Origin: Datura wrightii
Lineage: Eukaryota; Streptophyta; Magnoliopsida; Solanales; Solanaceae
Reading direction: 5' to 3'
DNA: 64,000 bases
Assembly (NCBI GenBank): GCA_035772735.1
Contig: JASDFA010000008.1
Location: 7,360,501-7,424,500, forward strand
Shown here: piece after piece, positions 1 to 11,333 of the stretch
Layout: each line of letters begins with the position of its first letter
Position numbering within the stretch: the stretch's first letter is position 1
Notes under the pieces: generated by a model
Database searches by the model: none
Told to the model about the DNA's origin: nothing
What the model saw: the letters and a program-made list of their open reading frames with translations, nothing else
Position numbers and translations under genes: made by a program

Positions 1-1582
1 CTGGAATGGGCTGAGGAGTTGAGGTCCCCATGGGCGTGGGAACAACTCATGGCCAGCTACCACGAGTCGTCAGGTCAATCGTGGGATGAGGTTGAGAATT
101 ATATAGGAGGTCTGACCAGTGCACATAACGGATGGGACCCCATGAGTCGTGATCAGTCCCAATGACTAGTGAGGTGGGTCGTGAGCAAGCCTAGGGAATT
201 TTAATTGAGGATGAGGCAATGCACTTGACGGGCGACACGATGAGTCTTTGCCCATCCTGACGAGTCATCAAATCACCTGTTAGGGTCACTTGGCAGTTAT
301 TTTCTGCCAATTAGTAAGGGACTTCTCATAATTTTCTATACTCCTAAGGCCTAAGCTATGTCGTTTAAGGTCGGAATATGGTCTTTTAAGGGGGATTAGT
401 CCATGCTAAGCCTCATTTATGCATGCAAGAGTTATAGAGGGGAGTAGAAGGTGATTCAAGTGTTCTTCCTCAAAATTCTCCAAATTTCCATCTTGGGCTT
501 TCAAGGGGGAATTAAGAACCAAGTATTCCCAGGTATATAGGGTTTAGAATGGGTGAATCCTTCCACACCCATACCCAAATTTCAATTTAAATCATGAATT
601 TTCCCTATTCAAGTTCTATGGGGTTTTACCCCAAATGCATGAAAATGTGATTTCTCTTTATAGGTATGATTTAATTGAGTTTTAATTATTGATTTGTGAG
701 TGATGGGAAGTTTTCATATTATTTTCTTTAAAATCATATTTCAAGCTTTTTAAATCTAAAATGCCCATTAATGAAGGTTCATGAAAGTTATGATTTATGA
801 TGAATATCCAATATTTTGAGTTTATTGATGATGGAAAAGCACGAATTCAAGTTACCATGTTTACGAGCATATTTTGAAAGAATTGAGTATGTTAAAGTAT
901 TGGGAAATGCCCCCATGTTGAAGAAAGACTTACAATTTATGAAACGAATTACATGATTTATCGATTTATGATGTTGGCCGATGAAAAAGGGCCTTTGATT
1001 CTTGGCTAAGCATGTTTTCAAGGGGATCAATGATGATAAATGTTATATTTTATTTAATGAATCATAATGCATGATGTTATTGATTCACGTACGAGCCTAT
1101 ACACATGTTTTTGGGAGCCATGTCTAGCACCAAGCAGCCCTGCGTTCAAAGGGCTACGCCGATGTCTCATAACCACGTGCCACCATGGGTTTATAATGAT
1201 ATATTGTATTGATAATGATTCCCTCAAATGTGGAATCACGCCTAATACACAACCCTCGCCTGGCAAGCTAGGGGCCCACTTGAGTGAGATAGTTGGGGCA
1301 TCATGAAAGGCTCTATCATGCTGGTGTCGGTTATGACGAGTCCTCCCATTGTTCCGCATGTCTTATGCGTTGTTATGTTTATTTCATTGGCTCAATTTAT
1401 GTTTTGATAAAGTTTACTTATGATTATGATCATGGACGTTTTATGAATGACTTGAAGGCATTGAGCCTTATGTTTTCTTATGAAGTTTATGATACAAGAA
1501 TGATGTCCCTCTTCTATGTTTATTTATGAGCTTATCTTACTTTTAATGTCCGTTTTACTTACCTTGCATACTCGGTACATTC
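1..1582 (+). mobile_element. R1: truncated Tekay-like LTR fragment
   Basis: This stretch is collinear with the first LTR of R3 (compare 4835-6420), with scattered substitutions and a small deletion near 1270. It lacks the LTR start, which would lie left of the window, and it stops at a sharp junction after the GGTACATTC motif, where R3 continues with CATGTACTGACTG. It contains no coding sequence; the short open frames are chance. It is non-coding U3/R/U5 sequence. Because its partner LTR and internal region are missing, whether it was a full element or a solo LTR cannot be told here. Confidence 0.85.
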
Positions 1583-2052
1583 TCTAACCACCTCCTTTGC
1601 TGTAGATTGAGGTCCTTCTGTGTGAACACATATTGCAACCTCTTGTGGTTCGTAATCACATCCACATGGACCCCATATAAGTAATGTCGCCATATCTTCA
1701 ATGCGAATACCACCACGGCCAACTCTAGATCATGGGTCGGGTAATTCTTCTGATGGACCTTCAACAGTCTAGAGGCCTATGTTATCACTTTTCCTCGCGG
1801 CATCAATACACACCTGAGTCCGATTCTTGAAGCGTCAAAATACACCACAAAACCATCGGTACCCTCGGGTAGGGTCAACCCTGATGTTGTAGTGAGTCGA
1901 GTCTTCAATTCTTAGAAGCTCTTCTCACAAGCCTCCGACCATTGAAACTTCACCTTCTTATAAATCAACTTGGTCAAAGGTGCTGCAATTGATGAAAAAG
2001 CTTCAACAAATCTCCGATAGTAGCCATCTAGACCTAAGAAACTCCGGGAAGA
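1583..2052 (-). pseudogene. R2: fragment of Tekay-like RT C-terminus and RNase H
   Basis: Read on the minus strand, this encodes the RT connection segment (motifs FLGLDGYYRRFVEAFSS and APLTKL) followed by RNase H (YPTHDLELAVV, LKIWRHYLYGVHVDV, YVFTQKDLNL). The same order is seen in R3 at about 13790-14250. Both ends are cut. On the 5' side it is fused directly to an LTR, so gag, protease and most of RT are deleted. On the 3' side it is fused to R1, which runs in the opposite direction. It contains an in-frame stop after the ACEKSF motif and lacks the integrase. It is a non-functional deletion remnant. Confidence 0.85.
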
Positions 2053-4364
2053 ACTAGACATACATATCAGCTGAGTACTACATACGGTCTGAAAGCCTCT
2101 ATCGTATAAGATGGGTTGTTGGGACAACAACCCCAACTAACCGGCAAAATGAAAACAAAAGAACATCATCAATGACTAGACATATGGCCCTCAGAACATG
2201 AGGACTCACCAACAAAGCTGGTAACTAACTCTAAGATGGACTAACTATGGAGATGAGCCTGAGAATTGGGTCTTGTATCATGAAACAATACAGCATAGAA
2301 TGGATGCGGTCAATACGTGGAATGTACCGAGTATGCAAGGTAAGTAAAATGGATATTTAAAATATTTAAAACTCACAAAAGAAGATAAGAGTAGGACAAC
2401 AAGCTTATAACATGAATATCGTAATATAATATAAGGCTCAAGGTTTTCAAAATATTCATAATGCAATTGTAATCATAATCATAAGAAAAAAGCTTTGTTG
2501 AACATTAATTGAGCCAATATACATAGTCATAAACATGCATAAATCATGAGGAACAGTGGGAGATTCTCTTAACCGACATACCCCATATGAACACACATGA
2601 AGTTTGACTTGTAATCCTTGTCGGAAGGGCGTTCGTACCTTGCCAAGGGTAGAACCATGAAGGGAATGATATCACCATGAAAATGGCAAAGTGGGCCGGG
2701 GACAGTTACAAAGAAGGTCCCAACATACCTACGGTGGCTCGTACTTTATGAGGTCTGGGGCTTAACCTGAGCCCCGAACCTACTCGGTGTTTGACACTAC
2801 TCCCAAAACATATATAGTGCTCATAGTATAACATGCATGAATTCATGGGCTAGTTAAATCATGATAATCATAATCATACTTGTACATACGTGAACTAGCC
2901 ATGAAACATGGCCCGTGAGTCGGCCAAAACATAAGTCATAAATCATAAGGTTCATACATACTTGTAGATCATGCGGATAGCTTGAAATTCAATAAATCAC
3001 GATGGATAATTGATTAATTCAATAATATAAACCATAAATCATGTTGGGTTTGTAAATATCAACAATTGAAGAATAGATCATAAATCGATTCATCATAAAT
3101 CTTACATAATTAAGCTAAATTTAGTAGAAATTGAAATCAATAATTTTATAATCAAAATAGTTGTAAATTCTGATCAAAATCTATGAAATATGATGTAAAT
3201 AACAAATCACAATAACCCATTAGAAAATCATTAGAAATTCACAAAAATTGAATTAAAATCCCATGAGATTTTTGATAGATTTTCATAAATTAAGAGAGAA
3301 TGGGCATGTGTGTGAACGAAAATACCCATTCATAATCCTACATACCTAGGTTGATGATCCCTTGACTTGTTTTGAATATCAAAGAGGAATTGAGAAGTTG
3401 GAGGTGATGAGCACTAGCTTCTTCTTGAGAGAAAGATCAATCTATAGATGTTTGAAGAGGGTGCGGATTTAGGCTAGGCTAATCCCTTTAATCTGACCTT
3501 AAGAAAGACCAAAACAATGTCATTTAGGAGTTAGAAGTAAAGGAGTTCACCAAAATACCCCCAAACTACCAAAAACATACCTGGAACTGGCAGTTCTAAC
3601 AACCAACAGGACGGTTCGTCCCTTGCTACAACGGGCCATTCTGAGGTCTGTTGTTACCTCCTGCTACAGCACTAAACTGCTCATAACATTCTACTCCAAA
3701 CACCTATTGATGCAAGGTCAGATGCGTTGGAAAGAAGACTTCAAGGGCTTCAATATGAGTTGCTAATCATACAAAAACATTTTGTAAAATGAGAGCTATG
3801 ATCATATGAAATTGAACCTTGTGAGAACTTATATGAACACTCAATCGGTAAAGGGGCTCTCAGCTCAACTTTGTGCTAGAGATTCTTTATGACCATAATT
3901 TGCATGTAATGCACTTTTTATACTTAGGAATCAATCTTAAAACCTTGCTTACATAAATTCACCAGCTCGGGTCTATCCATATACCTAGAACGACTTTGAA
4001 TTTAGCCCGAGATTTTCAACAAACTAGTAGAACGAATGACCCATCCAACAGGACATGGTAACAAACAATGGACCATTGTTCTGTCCATTGGTTTCCCCCA
4101 TTCTTCCTTTGAAATTCTCTTAATCTTCTTAAACATCCATAAATAAAGACCAGTTCAATCAAGCCACGGTCTGTACAATCCTCTCGTGGGTTCTGGGAAA
4201 ATTTCTGACTACTCTCTGGTAATGAAACAACGAGTACTTCCAACAACCCGTTGGACCCTACAACAAACTGTATTGAGGTTTGTTGATTGGTTCTGGTAAA
4301 GTTTTCCTGCTGTTTTCTGTTGTAAGCCTCGGGTCAGACCTAGGGAACTTTTTGGGGTGTTACA
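2053..4364 (-). mobile_element. R2: diverged Tekay-like LTR, minus orientation
   Basis: On the minus strand the segment begins with TGTAACACCCC at 4364, a typical LTR start. It ends near 2053 in sequence homologous to the 3' part of the R3 and R7 LTRs, for example the reverse complement of the region around 6590-6690. It lacks roughly the last 150 bases and the primer site. The first half is diverged from R3, so it represents a separate subfamily. The immediate host flank on the right is TCAAT (4365-4369); the matching left-hand duplication is not available because of the rearranged left end. There is no coding content. Confidence 0.8.
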
Positions 4365-4499
4365 TCAATTCCTCTTCATTTTACCACAAAGCATAGTACG
4401 ACTCATACCACCAAGGTATGGCTGAAGCCTCCAACTTCAACATTTTCTTCAATCTTTTCACTTCTTTCACAGATTTCTACTCTGATAAATCATTTCCCT
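4365..4499 (-). pseudogene. Possible decayed exon in host sequence
   Basis: On the minus strand a pyrimidine-rich tract ending TTTTTAG looks like a splice acceptor. After it, one frame reads like protein for about 45 codons, with the segments KEVKRLKKMLKLEAS and IPWWYESYYALW. It contains a TAG near the start and a TAA near the end. The right edge is cut by the R2 LTR at 4364. The composition (charged helix, then aromatic-rich) is more protein-like than the surroundings, but no family was recognised and two stops are present. It may be a broken exon or chance. Confidence 0.22.
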
Positions 4500-4691
4500 A
4501 AAAACACAGCAAAAGTGTATCATATCTTTATAAACACACCTAAGACCACATATCTTTCCTCAATTTTAAGCATCGAGAGTGTTGTAAAGACACAAAACAT
4601 CAACACCCTTACTTAAAGCTTTTGCATGTCCTTAGGAAAACAAAACAAAACTATAAAATGATGTTTAACTAGAAAGTAAAGTAGAAGACGT

Positions 4692-4696
4692 ACAAC
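4692..4696. repeat. Target site duplication ACAAC of R3 (mate 34864-34868)
   Basis: ACAAC precedes the first base of the first R3 LTR and recurs right after the last base of the third LTR at 34863. The perfect 5-base match is the usual signature of one Ty3/gypsy insertion, which ties all three LTRs to a single event. Confidence 0.85.
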
Positions 4697-6702
4697 TGTT
4701 ATAACCCGGGAACCCAAGGATCAGACCCGGGAGTCAAATGGCGAAAATCTAGAAAATGTTTCAGCACTGCAGGATGATTCGTTAGACGACTCGTGAGGAC
4801 ACCACACGAGTCGTCAGGTGGGTCATGGGAAGGCTAGAATGGGCTGAGGAGTTGAGGTCCCCACGGGCGTGGGAATAACTCATTGCCAGCTACCACGAGT
4901 CGTCAGGTCAATCGTGGGATGAGGTTGAGGATTAAATAGGAGGTCTGACCAGTGCACATAACGGATGGGACCCCATGAGTAGTGATCAGTCCCAATGACT
5001 AGTGAGGTGGGTCGTGAGAAAGCCTAGGGAATTTTAATTGAGGATGAGGCAATGCACTTGACGGGCGACACGATGAGTCTTTGCCCATCCTGACGAGTCA
5101 TCAAGTCACCTGTTAGGGTCACCTGGTAGTTATTTTCTGCGAATTAGTAAGGGACTTCTCATAATTTTCTATACTCCTAAGGCCTAAACTATGTCGTTTA
5201 AGGTCGGAATAGGCTCTTTTAAGGGGGATTAGTCCATGCTAAGTCTCATTTATGCATGCAAGAGTTATAGAGGGGAGTAGAAGGTGATTCAAGTGTTCTT
5301 CCTCAAAATTCTCCAAATATCCATCTTGGGCTTTCATGGAGAAATTAAGAACCAAGTATTCCCAGGTATATAGGGTTTAGAATGGGTGAATCCTTCCACA
5401 CCCATACCCAAATTTCAATTTAAATCATGAATTTTCCCTATTCAAGTTCTATGGGGTTTTACCCCAAATGCATGAAAATGTGATTTCTCTTTATAGGTAT
5501 GATTTCATTGAGTTTTAATTATTAAATTGTGAGTGATGGGAAGGTTTCATTTATTTTCTTTAAAATCATATTTCAAGCTTTTTAAATCTAAAATGCCCAT
5601 TAATGAAGGTTCATGAAAGTTATGATTTATGATGAATATCCAATATTTTGAGTTTATTGATGATGGAAAAGCACGAATTCAAGTTACCATGTTTACGAGC
5701 ATATTTTGAAAGAATTGAGTATGTTAAAGTATTGGGAAATGCCCCCATGTTGAAGAAAGACTTACAATTTATGAAACGAATTACATGATTTATCGATTTA
5801 TGATGTCGGCCGATGAAAAAGGGCCTTTGATTCTTGGCGAAGCATGTTTTAAAGGGGATCAATGATGATAAATGTTATATTTTATCCAATGAATCATAAT
5901 GCATGATGTTATTGATTCACGTATGAGCCTATATACATGTTTTTGGGAGCCATGTCTAGCACCAAGCAGCCTTGCGTTCAAAGGACTACGCCGATGTCTC
6001 ATAACCACGTGCCACCATGGGTTTATAATGATATATTATATTGATAATGATTCCCTCAAATGTGGTATCATGCCTAATACACAACCCTCGCCTGGCAAGC
6101 TAGGGTCGGCTGTGCCCACTTGAGTGAGATAGTTGGGGCATCATGAAAGGCTCTACCATGCTGGTGCCGGTTATGACGAGTCCTCCAATTGTTCCACATG
6201 TCTTATGCATTGTTATGTTTATTTCATTGGCTCAATTTATGTTTTGATAAAGTTTACTTATGATTATGATCATGAACGTTTTATGAATGACTTGAAAGCA
6301 TTGAGCCTTATGTTTTCTTATGAAGTTTATGATACAAGAATGATGTCCCTCTTCTATGTTTATTTCTAAGCTTATCTTACTTTTAATGTCCGTTTTACTT
6401 ACCTTGCATACTCAGTACGTTCCATGTACTGACTGCATACTTTTTGTGTTGTATCATTTCATGATACAGGGTCCGGATCTCAAGCTCATCCTCATCCTTC
6501 GCCCATTACAATTCTTGCTCTCAGATTATTGGTGAGTCCTCATGTTCCGAGGGTCGTTTGACAGACTTTTATATCTTGTGTTTCAGTATTGGTCGGGTTA
6601 GTTCGGGATGTTGTTCCATCAACCCATCATATGTAGTAGAGGCTTTCAGACGGTATGAACTACTCAGCTTATATGTATGTCTTGTACTGATGTTATGCTA
6701 TG

Positions 6703-6707
6703 GTTAC
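6703..6707. repeat. Target site duplication GTTAC of R4 (mate 10980-10984)
   Basis: GTTAC lies directly left of R4 and is repeated directly right of it. Removing R4 and one copy restores an uninterrupted R3 LTR, as seen in the third LTR around 34720-34740. Confidence 0.9.
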
Positions 6708-7089
6708 TGTTCACTCCCCAATGCACACAAGTGCACGTGGTCGTACAAGTAATCTAGCGGCTTTTTTTCAAGCCGGATGTCGAACCCACAAGGACTGTAG
6801 CATGTCAATAAATTTCTTACTTGAGTAGTCAAAACGTCTTTATACAAGTATATGGAGAACATTGAATGAGAATTTGTTAACGATTAATAGTTAATGTAAC
6901 ACTAATTAAAATGAAAAAATGTGATTTAAGCAATAGCACGAGCAATCTAAGGTTAAGGCAAAACATGCAGGTATGTATAATGTGTATTATAGTTCAGCTA
7001 ACCCTTCTCTTAGGTTGATGGTCGGGGATGGATAACCTATGGCATGGGTCTTTCAAACCTCTAGCCAACTATAGAATTATGAGCCTTGT
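6708..7089 (-). repeat. R4 truncated 3' LTR
   Basis: Bases 6708-7089 match 9435-9816, the right-hand LTR of the same element, starting TGTTCA and sharing the CACGTGGTCGTACAAGT region. After GAATTATGAGCCTT the two copies part: here protease-side internal sequence follows, and the outer ~1160 bases of the LTR are missing. Confidence 0.88.
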
Positions 7090-7500
7090 AGACGTCAAAT
7101 ACTTCTACCTTATCATGAACTCTCATGGTTAGCTACCCATCAGCTACATCGATCAGAGCTCGCCCAGTTGCCAAAAAGGGATGTCCCAAAATAAATGGGA
7201 CTTCCAAATATGGCTTAAAGTCAAGAATTATGAAATCCACAGGGAAAGTAAGGGAGCCCACTTGCACTTGCACATTCTCCACAATACCATCTGGCCTTGC
7301 TAATGAACGATCGGCTAGCTGCAAGATTACTGTAGTGGGTCTGGGACTACCAAATCCCAACTTCATAAATACATATGTAGGAATTAATTTGATACTCGCT
7401 CCCAAATCACACAAACCACGAGCTCGAATTGACTACCCAATAGTAATCCGGATAGTAAAACTTCCCGGATCTTTTAGCTTTGTAGGCAATCTATTCTAAA
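7090..7500 (-). pseudogene. R4 aspartic protease (Athila-like)
   Basis: On the minus strand the frame opening at 7414 encodes the retroviral-type protease core. CDLGASIKLIPTYVF carries the catalytic Asp in the Athila-style D-L-G-A-S form. It is followed by TTVILQLADRSLARPDGIV and VPFILGHPFLATGRALIDV, where the second signature includes the ILG flap-side glycine. Upstream sequence (LKDPGSF region) has an in-frame stop near 7498. The enzyme would cut the Gag-Pol polyprotein in the virus-like particle. RT, which should follow, is deleted and the 3' LTR is reached almost at once. Confidence 0.82.
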
Positions 7501-9340
7501 TCCGAGAGGTGCACTCTTCAGTAAGTGAAACTGTAGCATATTTTGTCAGTCCGCTCTTGTTTGCCACAATATCCTTTATGTACTTTGCATACTTAGGAAC
7601 TCCTTGCAAAACATCTACCAAAGGAAGATTAATGTGCACCTGCTTCAACACTTCCATAAACTTCTTGAAACATTCTTCCTCCTTATGTTTTCACAATCTC
7701 TGTGTAAACGGGGGCGGTGGTCTTTCATTCTCTACTACCTTTTCACTCCTCCTCACACTCTCATTCTCTTCAGCCTGTTCTGTTGCTTCAGCTTGTTGTG
7801 GTGGCTTTTTAGGTTCCAATTCCCTCAGTTGCTGTCCACTTCTAGTTGTAACTACATTCATCTTCTTGGGATTTGTGTCTGTATCATTTGGAAATCCACC
7901 CCGAGGTCTAGTATTCTGTGCTCCAGCTAACTGTCCAAACTGAAACTCCAAAGCCTTTGTGGCTAACTGCTGGTTTTTCATGTCAGCTGTCAATTTTACA
8001 TGGTCAGCTTGCATTTGAGCTTGGTTAGCTATAATGGTCTTTAGCATGTCCTCGATGTTGCTAGACTGAGGAGGTGCATTATTTCCTCTAAACTGAGGCT
8101 GAAAATTCTGATGACCCCCTTGGTTCTTGTGCAAGCCCTGATTTGAACTTTGCCCCTGATGACTATTATTACCCCAGGAAAAATTCTGATGGTTCCTCTA
8201 ATTCGGGTTGTAATTGTTGCCATACTGCTGATTGTTGCCCCTTTGCGCATCGCCAACAAAATAAACTGAATCTGGATTGGCATCATATACATCAGCTGAG
8301 TGCTCATTGCTACCACAAACTTCACACCATACCTGCTGGACTGCATTGACCGGAGCTTGTGACTGACCCATGCTCATGCTACTAAAATGAGTTTTCATAT
8401 GATTCTGCAGTGCGGCTATCTGTGCAACAATAGTTGTGAGTCCATCTACCTCCAAGACCCCTGCCGCTTTCTTCACCACCCCTCGGGTTGTGTCAGCATT
8501 CCATTTAGGATTACCTTGTGAAATACGGTTCAATAAGGTATACAACTCTTCATATGTCTTTTCCAGTGCTTGTCCCCCAGCTACAGAATCTAACAAAATT
8601 TTTGTATGAGGTTCCAAGCCTTCAATAAAAGTATGCACCAACACATCATTTGACTGATGATGGTGAGGACAATCTCTCAACATCAACTTGAACCTCTCCC
8701 AAGCCTAATACAAGTTTTCACCGTCTCTCTGCTTGAATCTTAGAATCTAACTTCTAAGACTGGCTGTCTTCCCTGAAGGAAAGAATCTAATTAAGAACTT
8801 CTTTGCCAGATCATCCTATGTGGTAATAGAATTAGGCAGTTCATCCTTTAACCACCTCTTAGCTTCCCCCAACAATGAAAATGGAAACAATGTAAGCCTC
8901 ACATAATCCGATGATACTCCAGCGGGTATGTATGTGTCACTGATCTCCAAAAAATTTTGGAGATGCTGCTGTGGGTCTTCATGAGGGAGACCTGTGAATT
9001 GTCCGCTAGTATGCAATAACTGTACCATGTTCTATTTTAGCTCAAATCTACCTCCTGGATCCGGCCTGCGGATGCTAGATGTCACATTATTTGTGTGTGG
9101 GATTGCCATCTCGCGTACCGGTCTTGCAGCCATCACTTAGGGCACTAACTCTGCCTGTCCCACTGGTGGGTACTGTTGTTGTTCCAGAATTTCCCTCCGT
9201 AACAACTGCAACTTCCTTTCTAGAGCTTCCCTCTTCTGCAATTGAAACTGTATCTCCGGCCCCAAAAATGGATCCACCAATTCCTTATGTCTTGCCAGCG
9301 TTCAGAAAAGACTTAGTACCTGCAAGAGTAACCGCTAAGA
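7500..9340 (-). pseudogene. R4 gag (Athila-like capsid/nucleocapsid), broken
   Basis: The minus strand shows pieces of one gag in several frames. The N-terminal basic segment carries ALERKLQLLRREILEQQ. The capsid core has the lineage-typical GQFTGLPHEDPQQHLQNF and LTLFPFSLLGEAKRWL, then YEELYTLLNRISQGNP. A zinc knuckle begins CEVCGSNEHSADVY, so the final Cys of the CCHC set is Tyr. The C-terminal part has FGQLAGAQNTRPRGG. Stops occur at about 8816, 8198 and 7691, with frame changes between blocks. Gag would package the RNA in the cytoplasm. No convincing start codon precedes the N-terminal block. The same protein in R8 is split differently. Confidence 0.85.
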
Positions 9341-9411
9341 TCAAGTTATCAATACTTGTATAGAACTTGTAAACTAACACTAAAAAAATTTAATTCAGTA
9401 ATTACACCAAT

Positions 9412-9428
9412 CCCTGGCAACGGCGCCA
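9412..9428 (-). other. R4 primer binding site (Asp tRNA)
   Basis: The minus strand reads TGGCGCCGTTGCCAGGG, complementary to the 3' end of plant Asp tRNA with one mismatch to the usual ..GCCGGGG. It lies six bases inside the 5' LTR end at 9435, as in Athila-type elements, and would prime minus-strand cDNA. Confidence 0.88.
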
Positions 9429-10331
9429 AAAACTTGTTCATTCCCCAATGCACGCAAGTGCACGTGGTCGTACAGGTAATATAGTGGATTTTTTTCAAGC
9501 AGGATGCCGAACCCACAAAGACTGTAGCGTGGCAATAAATTTCTTACTTGAGTAGTAACAACGTCTTTATACAAGTATATGGAGAACACCAAATGAGAAT
9601 TTGTTAACGATTAATAATTAATGTAACGCTAATTAAAATGAAAAAATGTGATTTAAGTAATAGCACGAGCAATCTAAGGTTAAGGCAAAACATGTAGGTA
9701 TGTATAATGTGTATTATATTTTAGCTAACCCTTCTCTTAGGTTGATGGTCGGGGGTGGATAACCTATGGCTCAGGTCTTTCGAACCTATAGCCAACTATA
9801 GAATTATGAGCCTTAAACAACACATTTCTATGATGCAAGAGCTCATCTTCTAATTAATCACAATAGTTTCCCTATGTAACCGAATATGACGTTGTAGGTA
9901 TATTTCTATCCTGCACGCGAATCTTACCTTTACTCCACAACAAAGACAAGAACATATTCCCCTATTCCACGTCTATCCTAATAATTTTCCTCACAGAAAC
10001 AAAATTAGGATTCTAATTTGTACATTAATGGTGGCCAAACATTAACGCAATGAAAAGTGAGAATAGCAAAACAACCTTTCTTAAGAGAAGAGAGTTAAGA
10101 TGAATTAATAATAAATTACACACTTCAGCAATTTGCCTCAACCTCAGAAGAAGGTAATTTAGCCACTCATTTGTTGATTAACCATCTTCAAACAAGTAGT
10201 AATCATACAAACAATTGAAATTTGGAAGAAAAGAGAAGAGAAATAACCCTAGGATTTTCTTCAGCTCATCTGCCTGCCTCCCACGTTAGTGCATAAATTG
10301 TCAGATAACCAAAATAAAAGCCTAAGTGTTC

Positions 10332-10339
10332 TATTCATA
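10332..10339 (-). promoter_or_regulatory. Degraded TATA box of R4 LTR
   Basis: The minus strand reads TATGAATA where both R8 LTRs read TATAAATA in the same context (CCACTTG..GAACACTTAGG). One A-to-G change breaks the box, so LTR transcription is probably weakened. Confidence 0.6.
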
Positions 10340-10370
10340 CAAGTGGAAAATTTCCCAAAATAAATTGGCA

Positions 10371-10640
10371 ACGTGGCATGGAGGCTATCGCGGGGCTCAA
10401 ACTCCACGCCACGGAGCCATCACGAGGCCTCACTGGAATCTGGGTACAACAATAATTCCCTCAACGTGGCACGGAGCCCATCGCGGAGGTCAAGCTCCGT
10501 GCCACGGAGCCATTGCGAGGGCTCACTAGAATTTGGGAAAGGCACTAATTTCCCCTCAACGTGGCACGGAGGCCATCGCAAAGGTCAGGCTCTGTGCCGC
10601 AGAGGTCAGGCTCCATGCCATCGCGGGGGCTCATTGTTTT
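10371..10640 (-). repeat. Three tandem copies of GC-rich inverted-repeat cassette in R4 LTR
   Basis: Units of about 90-95 bases each contain CGTGGCACGGAG, a short spacer with ATCGCGG, and the complementary CTCCGTGCCACG, followed by a GGCCTCACTGGAAT-like tail. The middle copy has the best-preserved arms. The array lies just upstream, on the element strand, of the TATA-like site. The same cassette occurs in R6, R8, R9, R10 and R11. Confidence 0.8.
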
Positions 10641-11127
10641 GTGCCTTCCTATTTTTCATAATTTTAGTCTTCCCCCATGTAATGTGGCACGTTGTTCGAT
10701 GCAGACCATCCTTAGCATGACACGGTGGGGGAACTTTCAATTTCTCTTTACGCCCTCCAAATATTAGCCTATTATCCCTCGGAGTTTGGCTTCCTCCTCC
10801 AATTTTGCCACTTTCTTCTCCACCTGCAGTTAGTCACCACACAATTATTAATCTGAAACAAAAAAAGAAGAATAACCTTAATTAACTGTAACATGCGCGA
10901 ATACATCAATATTCTCCCTATTTAGACTCACAACGGGTTGAAAATATGGAGTTTGGTCATATAAATACGCCCAATATCAGTTACGTTTCCGTTATGTTTT
11001 TATGATAAGTATTTTTCTTTATTGAATGAGATTAGCTGTATGCATGTGCCATGGGTCGACTTGGGGTCTCTTTGGGTCCCTTGTCCTGTGTCTACAATCC
11101 GGGTGTACGTTCGGGTCATGACAAATT

Positions 11128-11139
11128 AGGTATTAGAGC
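11128..11139 (+). other. R3 primer binding site, degenerate (initiator Met tRNA)
   Basis: AGGTATTAGAGC sits five bases after the LTR end at 11123 and differs at two positions from TGGTATCAGAGC, the complement of the initiator Met tRNA 3' end. The second R3 internal stub keeps the perfect form at 32871-32882. Confidence 0.8.
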
Positions 11140-11333
11140 AATAGGTTTGAAGTGTCCTAGGGTGTCCGAATGCTGCGTTGAGTAGAGTATTTTTAATGGG
11201 TGTGAAACACACCATACCTATGATGAAGTGGCTACTAGACATTTAGAAAATGTTCCCTTCTTTCATGATTCTATGTTGTGCGATGAAAATTCTCTCTATC
11301 CTTCTAATTCATGTGATTCTTGATTGCAGAATT

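Larger units (their letters stand above)
4365..4696. other. Pre-insertion host sequence, left part
   Basis: This short stretch matches none of the repeat families in the window. It sits between the end of the R2 LTR and the start of R3 and ends in ACAAC, which is repeated just after R3 at 34864-34868. Removing R3 therefore joins it to 34869-35953. It is the oldest sequence visible here, apart from a possible decayed exon listed separately. Confidence 0.75.
6708..10979 (-). mobile_element. R4: internally deleted Athila-like retrotransposon
   Basis: A minus-strand element with perfect GTTAC flanks. In element order it has a complete 5' LTR (10979-9435), an Asp-tRNA primer site, a broken gag, the protease, and then only a fragment of the 3' LTR (7089-6708). 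RT, RNase H, integrase and ORF3 are absent: one deletion joins the region just after protease directly to the inside of the 3' LTR. Gag and protease closely match those of R8, so both belong to one Athila-like family. It cannot move without help and its gag is also damaged. Confidence 0.9.
9435..10979 (-). repeat. R4 5' LTR
   Basis: About 1545 bp, starting on the minus strand TGATATTGGGCG at 10979 and ending TGAACA at 9435. It shares its ends and layout with the R8 LTRs (TGATCTTGGGC..). It holds three tandem GC-rich cassettes at 10371-10640 and a degraded TATA box (TATGAATA, reverse complement at 10332-10339). Confidence 0.9.
4697..11123 (+). repeat. R3 first (5') LTR, interrupted by R4
   Basis: The LTR proper is 4697-6707 plus 10985-11123, about 2150 bp, starting TGTTATAACCC and ending GGGTCATGACA just before the primer site. 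Near its start is a perfect inverted repeat with 11-base arms (GACGACTCGTG at 4785-4795, CACGAGTCGTC at 4805-4815), and more ACGAGTCGT motifs follow. No clear TATA box is seen where R7 has one: the homologous site reads CGGAATAGG. R4 is inserted near the 3' end. Confidence 0.9.
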
